DNA of 64,000 nucleotides, taken from positions 5,332,001 to 5,396,000 of the forward strand of contig CBDDJS010000001.1 of the NCBI GenBank assembly GCA_965229785.1, written 5' to 3'. Source of the stretch: JAWPMT01 sp965229785 (lineage in GTDB: Bacteria > Bacteroidota > Bacteroidia > Cytophagales > Cyclobacteriaceae). Below, one piece after another: positions 61,980 through 64,000 of this stretch. Made by a program: the position numbers and the translations under genes. Every line of letters starts with the position of its first letter. Position 1 is the first letter of the stretch. Under the pieces are notes generated by a model. It had not been told where the DNA came from and did not search any database. It saw nothing but the letters and a program-made list of their open reading frames with translations.

Positions 61980-62834
61980 ATGAAATTACTATTCAATACC
62001 ACCCTTCTTTTGTTCACATGGACTTTATGCCTGGCTCAAGAGATGCCGGACAATCAATATTTTGAAATTGACGCAAAAGACCTGAAAACATTGAACCTTC
62101 ATAATCTTCGAGGTGATGTCGATGTAAAAGGGACAGACACGCGAAAAATTCAGGTAACGATCAAACGACAGTTAAAAAGCAGGAAGCAAACACAATTAGC
62201 TGAGGCACGTGCTCAATACCATTTTGATACGCTGAGTCGCGGGAATAATATCTATTTCTTCATGCAATCTCCACAACATGATTTTAAAATTGATGAAGAA
62301 GGTAATGGCTCATATAATGCTTGTAATAATTGGCACTGGAACGAGCGTGAGTCCATCAGCTACTATTTCGATGTTACCGTAGAATTTCCCAAAGACATGA
62401 ACCTGAAGGTGTCCAGTCATCACGATGGCCTGCGCATATCAGAGGTAGATGGTGAACTGTATGCCAGAAGTCATCATAAAGATCTTACTGTGAGCAATAT
62501 TGGTGGGAACGCAGCACTCAGATCTCATCATGGAGATATCGAGGCGAGTTTTTCTAAAAACCCCAATGATGCTTGCAGCTTCAAAACACATCACGGAGAT
62601 ATACGAATTGTCTATCAAGATCAATTCTCCGCTGATGTCAATCTCAAAAGCCACCACGGAGAATTCTTTACCGATTTCGAATGGGAACCTAGGCCCATGA
62701 CAGTCCTCAAAGAACCTTCTTCAAAAGGTACTAAATACAAAGTTGGAGATGGAACTTTAGTCGCCATCAATGGCGGCGGGCCTCAACAACGATTTAGTAC
62801 CTGGCATGGAGACATTTATTTAGTTAAAAACTGA
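61980..62834 (+). CDS. Exported DUF4097 protein with His-ladder repeats (first)
   Basis: 284 residues with a signal peptide (MKLLFNTTLLLFTWTLCLAQ). A beta-solenoid-like body carries repeated coils closing on the motif HHG(D/E): SHHDG, SHHKD, SHHGD, THHGD, SHHGE and a final TWHGD, at intervals of 18 to 21 residues. Family DUF4097 has no described activity. The stacked His pairs could lie on one face of the helix. It follows the anti-sigma gene after 2 bp, so it belongs to the sigma operon and is probably its main target. Confidence 0.85.
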   Translation: MKLLFNTTLLLFTWTLCLAQEMPDNQYFEIDAKDLKTLNLHNLRGDVDVKGTDTRKIQVTIKRQLKSRKQTQLAEARAQYHFDTLSRGNNIYFFMQSPQHDFKIDEEGNGSYNACNNWHWNERESISYYFDVTVEFPKDMNLKVSSHHDGLRISEVDGELYARSHHKDLTVSNIGGNAALRSHHGDIEASFSKNPNDACSFKTHHGDIRIVYQDQFSADVNLKSHHGEFFTDFEWEPRPMTVLKEPSSKGTKYKVGDGTLVAINGGGPQQRFSTWHGDIYLVKN

Positions 62835-62853
62835 TTTATTAAAGGTTAAAGAC

Positions 62854-63648
62854 ATGAAAAAGCATTTCTATATAATCATCATTTTTTTGATGGCAAACCT
62901 GGGATTGAAGGCTCAGGAAGAACAGACATTTTCTATTCCTCTAAGTGATCCGGGTAAACCAGGTAAGCTGGTTGCCAGTATGCACCGGGGATCCATCCGG
63001 GTAGAGGGTTATTCCGGAAATGAAGTGAAAATAAAGGTAGTTTCAGTACAGGAAGATGGAGATAATGATCGCAGCAAAAGTGGGCTCCGGCGAATTCCGA
63101 ATGCGGCAGCACAGTTCAACATTGAGGAACAAAATAATATAGTGACCATCTCTGGTATTCGCAGCCGAAGAGTGGATTTCATGATCCAGGTACCCATGGA
63201 ATTTTCCTTAAAACTCAAAACCCATCATGATGGCTTTATAGGGGTCAAAAATGTGAAAGGGAACATTGAGGCTGATGGTCATCATGAAGACATTGAAATG
63301 AGCGGAATTTCCGGATCTGTGGTAGCGGATACACATCATGGGGAGATCACAGTGGCTTTCGATGAGGTTTCCGCCAAAACACCCATGGCATTCAGCACTT
63401 ATCATGGTGACATTGACATTACGCTTCCTGGAAATGTAAACAGTGCTGCGAAGATCAAAACCACCAAAGGAGAAGTCTACACTGATTTTGATCTGGACCT
63501 AAAGGTAGAAATGACGAACGTAGAATCGAAGAAAGGCGAAGGCACCAAAATCCAGGTTGGGGGTTGGCTCAAAGGAAATTTAGGCTCGGGAGGTGCAGAA
63601 TATCTGTTCAGTAGCTATCATGGAGATGTCATTATCAGAAAGAAGTAA
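62854..63648 (+). CDS. Exported DUF4097 protein with His-ladder repeats (second)
   Basis: 264 residues with a signal peptide (to about LKAQ). Same architecture as the preceding protein: MHRGSIRVEGYSGNEVKIKV at the start, then THHDG, GHHED, THHGE, TYHGD, (TTKGE) and SYHGD closing coils. The two proteins share the ending YHGDVIIRKK / WHGDIYLVKN. A tandem duplication followed by divergence is likely. Located 19 bp after the first copy in the ECF sigma operon. Confidence 0.85.
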   Translation: MKKHFYIIIIFLMANLGLKAQEEQTFSIPLSDPGKPGKLVASMHRGSIRVEGYSGNEVKIKVVSVQEDGDNDRSKSGLRRIPNAAAQFNIEEQNNIVTISGIRSRRVDFMIQVPMEFSLKLKTHHDGFIGVKNVKGNIEADGHHEDIEMSGISGSVVADTHHGEITVAFDEVSAKTPMAFSTYHGDIDITLPGNVNSAAKIKTTKGEVYTDFDLDLKVEMTNVESKKGEGTKIQVGGWLKGNLGSGGAEYLFSSYHGDVIIRKK

Positions 63649-63720
63649 TCAATAGAAATTTCACATCACAAGGTACAGGAAGCGGGCATATGCGTACTTT
63701 TATCCACTTAATTGCACCAT

Positions 63721-64000
63721 ATGCCTCGATTCCTCTTATTCTTATTCATTTCCCTGTCCCTTTTGGCCTGTCGGGGGCCCGTAAACTCCTCCATTAGTTT
63801 TTCCCTTACTGAGCAGCAAAGTGGTACGGATGCCTTACTGATCGCAATGGATATTCTTGACGAGGAAACGGTATGGATGAGCGGGACCAAGTCTACTTTT
63901 TTGCGAACTCTGGATGGCGGCACTTCCTGGAAATTGTTTTCACACCCAGAAGTAGACACTTTCCAATACCGCGATATCCACGCTTTTGATGATAAATCGG
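63721..64000 (+). CDS. Lipoprotein with BNR/Ycf48-like propeller, partial
   Basis: Begins at ATG 63721 and is cut by the window edge after 93 residues. A lipoprotein signal is visible (LLACRG, lipobox LLAC), then the start of a sialidase-like/Ycf48-type propeller: ETVWMSGTKSTFLRTLDGGTSWK, the Asp-box pattern (S/T-x-D-x-G-x-T/S-W). Such proteins bind or stabilise partners at the cell surface. About 72 bp separate it from the DUF4097 gene upstream on the same strand; it may or may not belong to that operon. Confidence 0.8.
   Translation, partial: MPRFLLFLFISLSLLACRGPVNSSISFSLTEQQSGTDALLIAMDILDEETVWMSGTKSTFLRTLDGGTSWKLFSHPEVDTFQYRDIHAFDDKS

Noticed and set aside
1..64000. tRNA, rRNA, CRISPR arrays and ABC ATPase genes
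   Set aside because: Looked for in every gap; none has the required structure or sequence pattern. This rests on reading by eye, not on a covariance-model search.

Overview
The window looks like a chromosomal segment of a member of the Bacteroidota, most likely a marine or soil Cytophagales-type organism (inference). The signs are a TonB-dependent receptor with an N-terminal carboxypeptidase-like domain, DUF3667, DUF4105 and DUF4097 proteins, membrane-anchored LytTR and AraC regulators, many S9 and other exported peptidases, lipoproteins, and an almost complete absence of Shine-Dalgarno sequences. I see no rRNA, tRNA or CRISPR array.

Layout. 0.2-11.3 kb: DUF3667 membrane protein, exported lipocalin-like protein, LytTR regulator, HTH/membrane-protein pair, an AraC(GyrI)-VOC-DUF1801 cluster, M1 aminopeptidase lipoprotein, AlkB-like dioxygenase, DoxX, Kelch protein and a tail-fibre-like structural protein. 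11.6-17.6 kb: two PadR-permease modules facing each other around a strong hairpin. 17.7-18.2 kb: an antitoxin-like gene followed by a toxin pseudogene carrying two lesions. 18.3-32.9 kb: exported or membrane catabolic and regulatory genes (propeller-amidohydrolase, PAP2, MORN, LytTR, S9 peptidase, gamma-glutamyltransferase, AraC, M61-like peptidase, S33-like hydrolase). 33.0-37.2 kb: a third PadR-permease module with a serine hydrolase. 37.2-47.5 kb: GNAT, DPP-IV-like peptidase, VOC, LuxR/GAF regulator, alpha/beta hydrolase, a REP-associated transposase (RAYT), CPBP protease and RNase HII. 47.6-52.4 kb: small secreted peptide, TonB receptor, radical SAM, DUF4105.

52.6-60.5 kb is the accessory part. 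A 1404-residue SIR2-STAND NTPase-TPR protein (Avs5-like anti-phage NTPase architecture) lies tail-to-tail, 2 bp apart, with an 897-residue protein that joins a degenerate D-Ala-D-Ala-ligase/ATP-grasp-like half to a group II PLP decarboxylase half. Next to them is a XerC/D-type tyrosine recombinase split by a one-base deletion in a run of nine A/T. This is the best candidate for an undescribed system in the window.

60.6-64.0 kb: an operon of ECF sigma factor, HEAT-like anti-sigma factor and two exported DUF4097 proteins whose beta-coils carry a ladder of His-His-Gly-Asp motifs, then the start of a BNR/Ycf48-like lipoprotein cut by the window edge.

The three PadR genes each have a near-perfect inverted or direct repeat just upstream of the start codon, presumably autoregulatory operators. 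Copies of one GC-rich palindrome (CGCG-TT-N3-AA-CGCG) beside the RAYT gene and 6 kb away look like its cognate REP elements.
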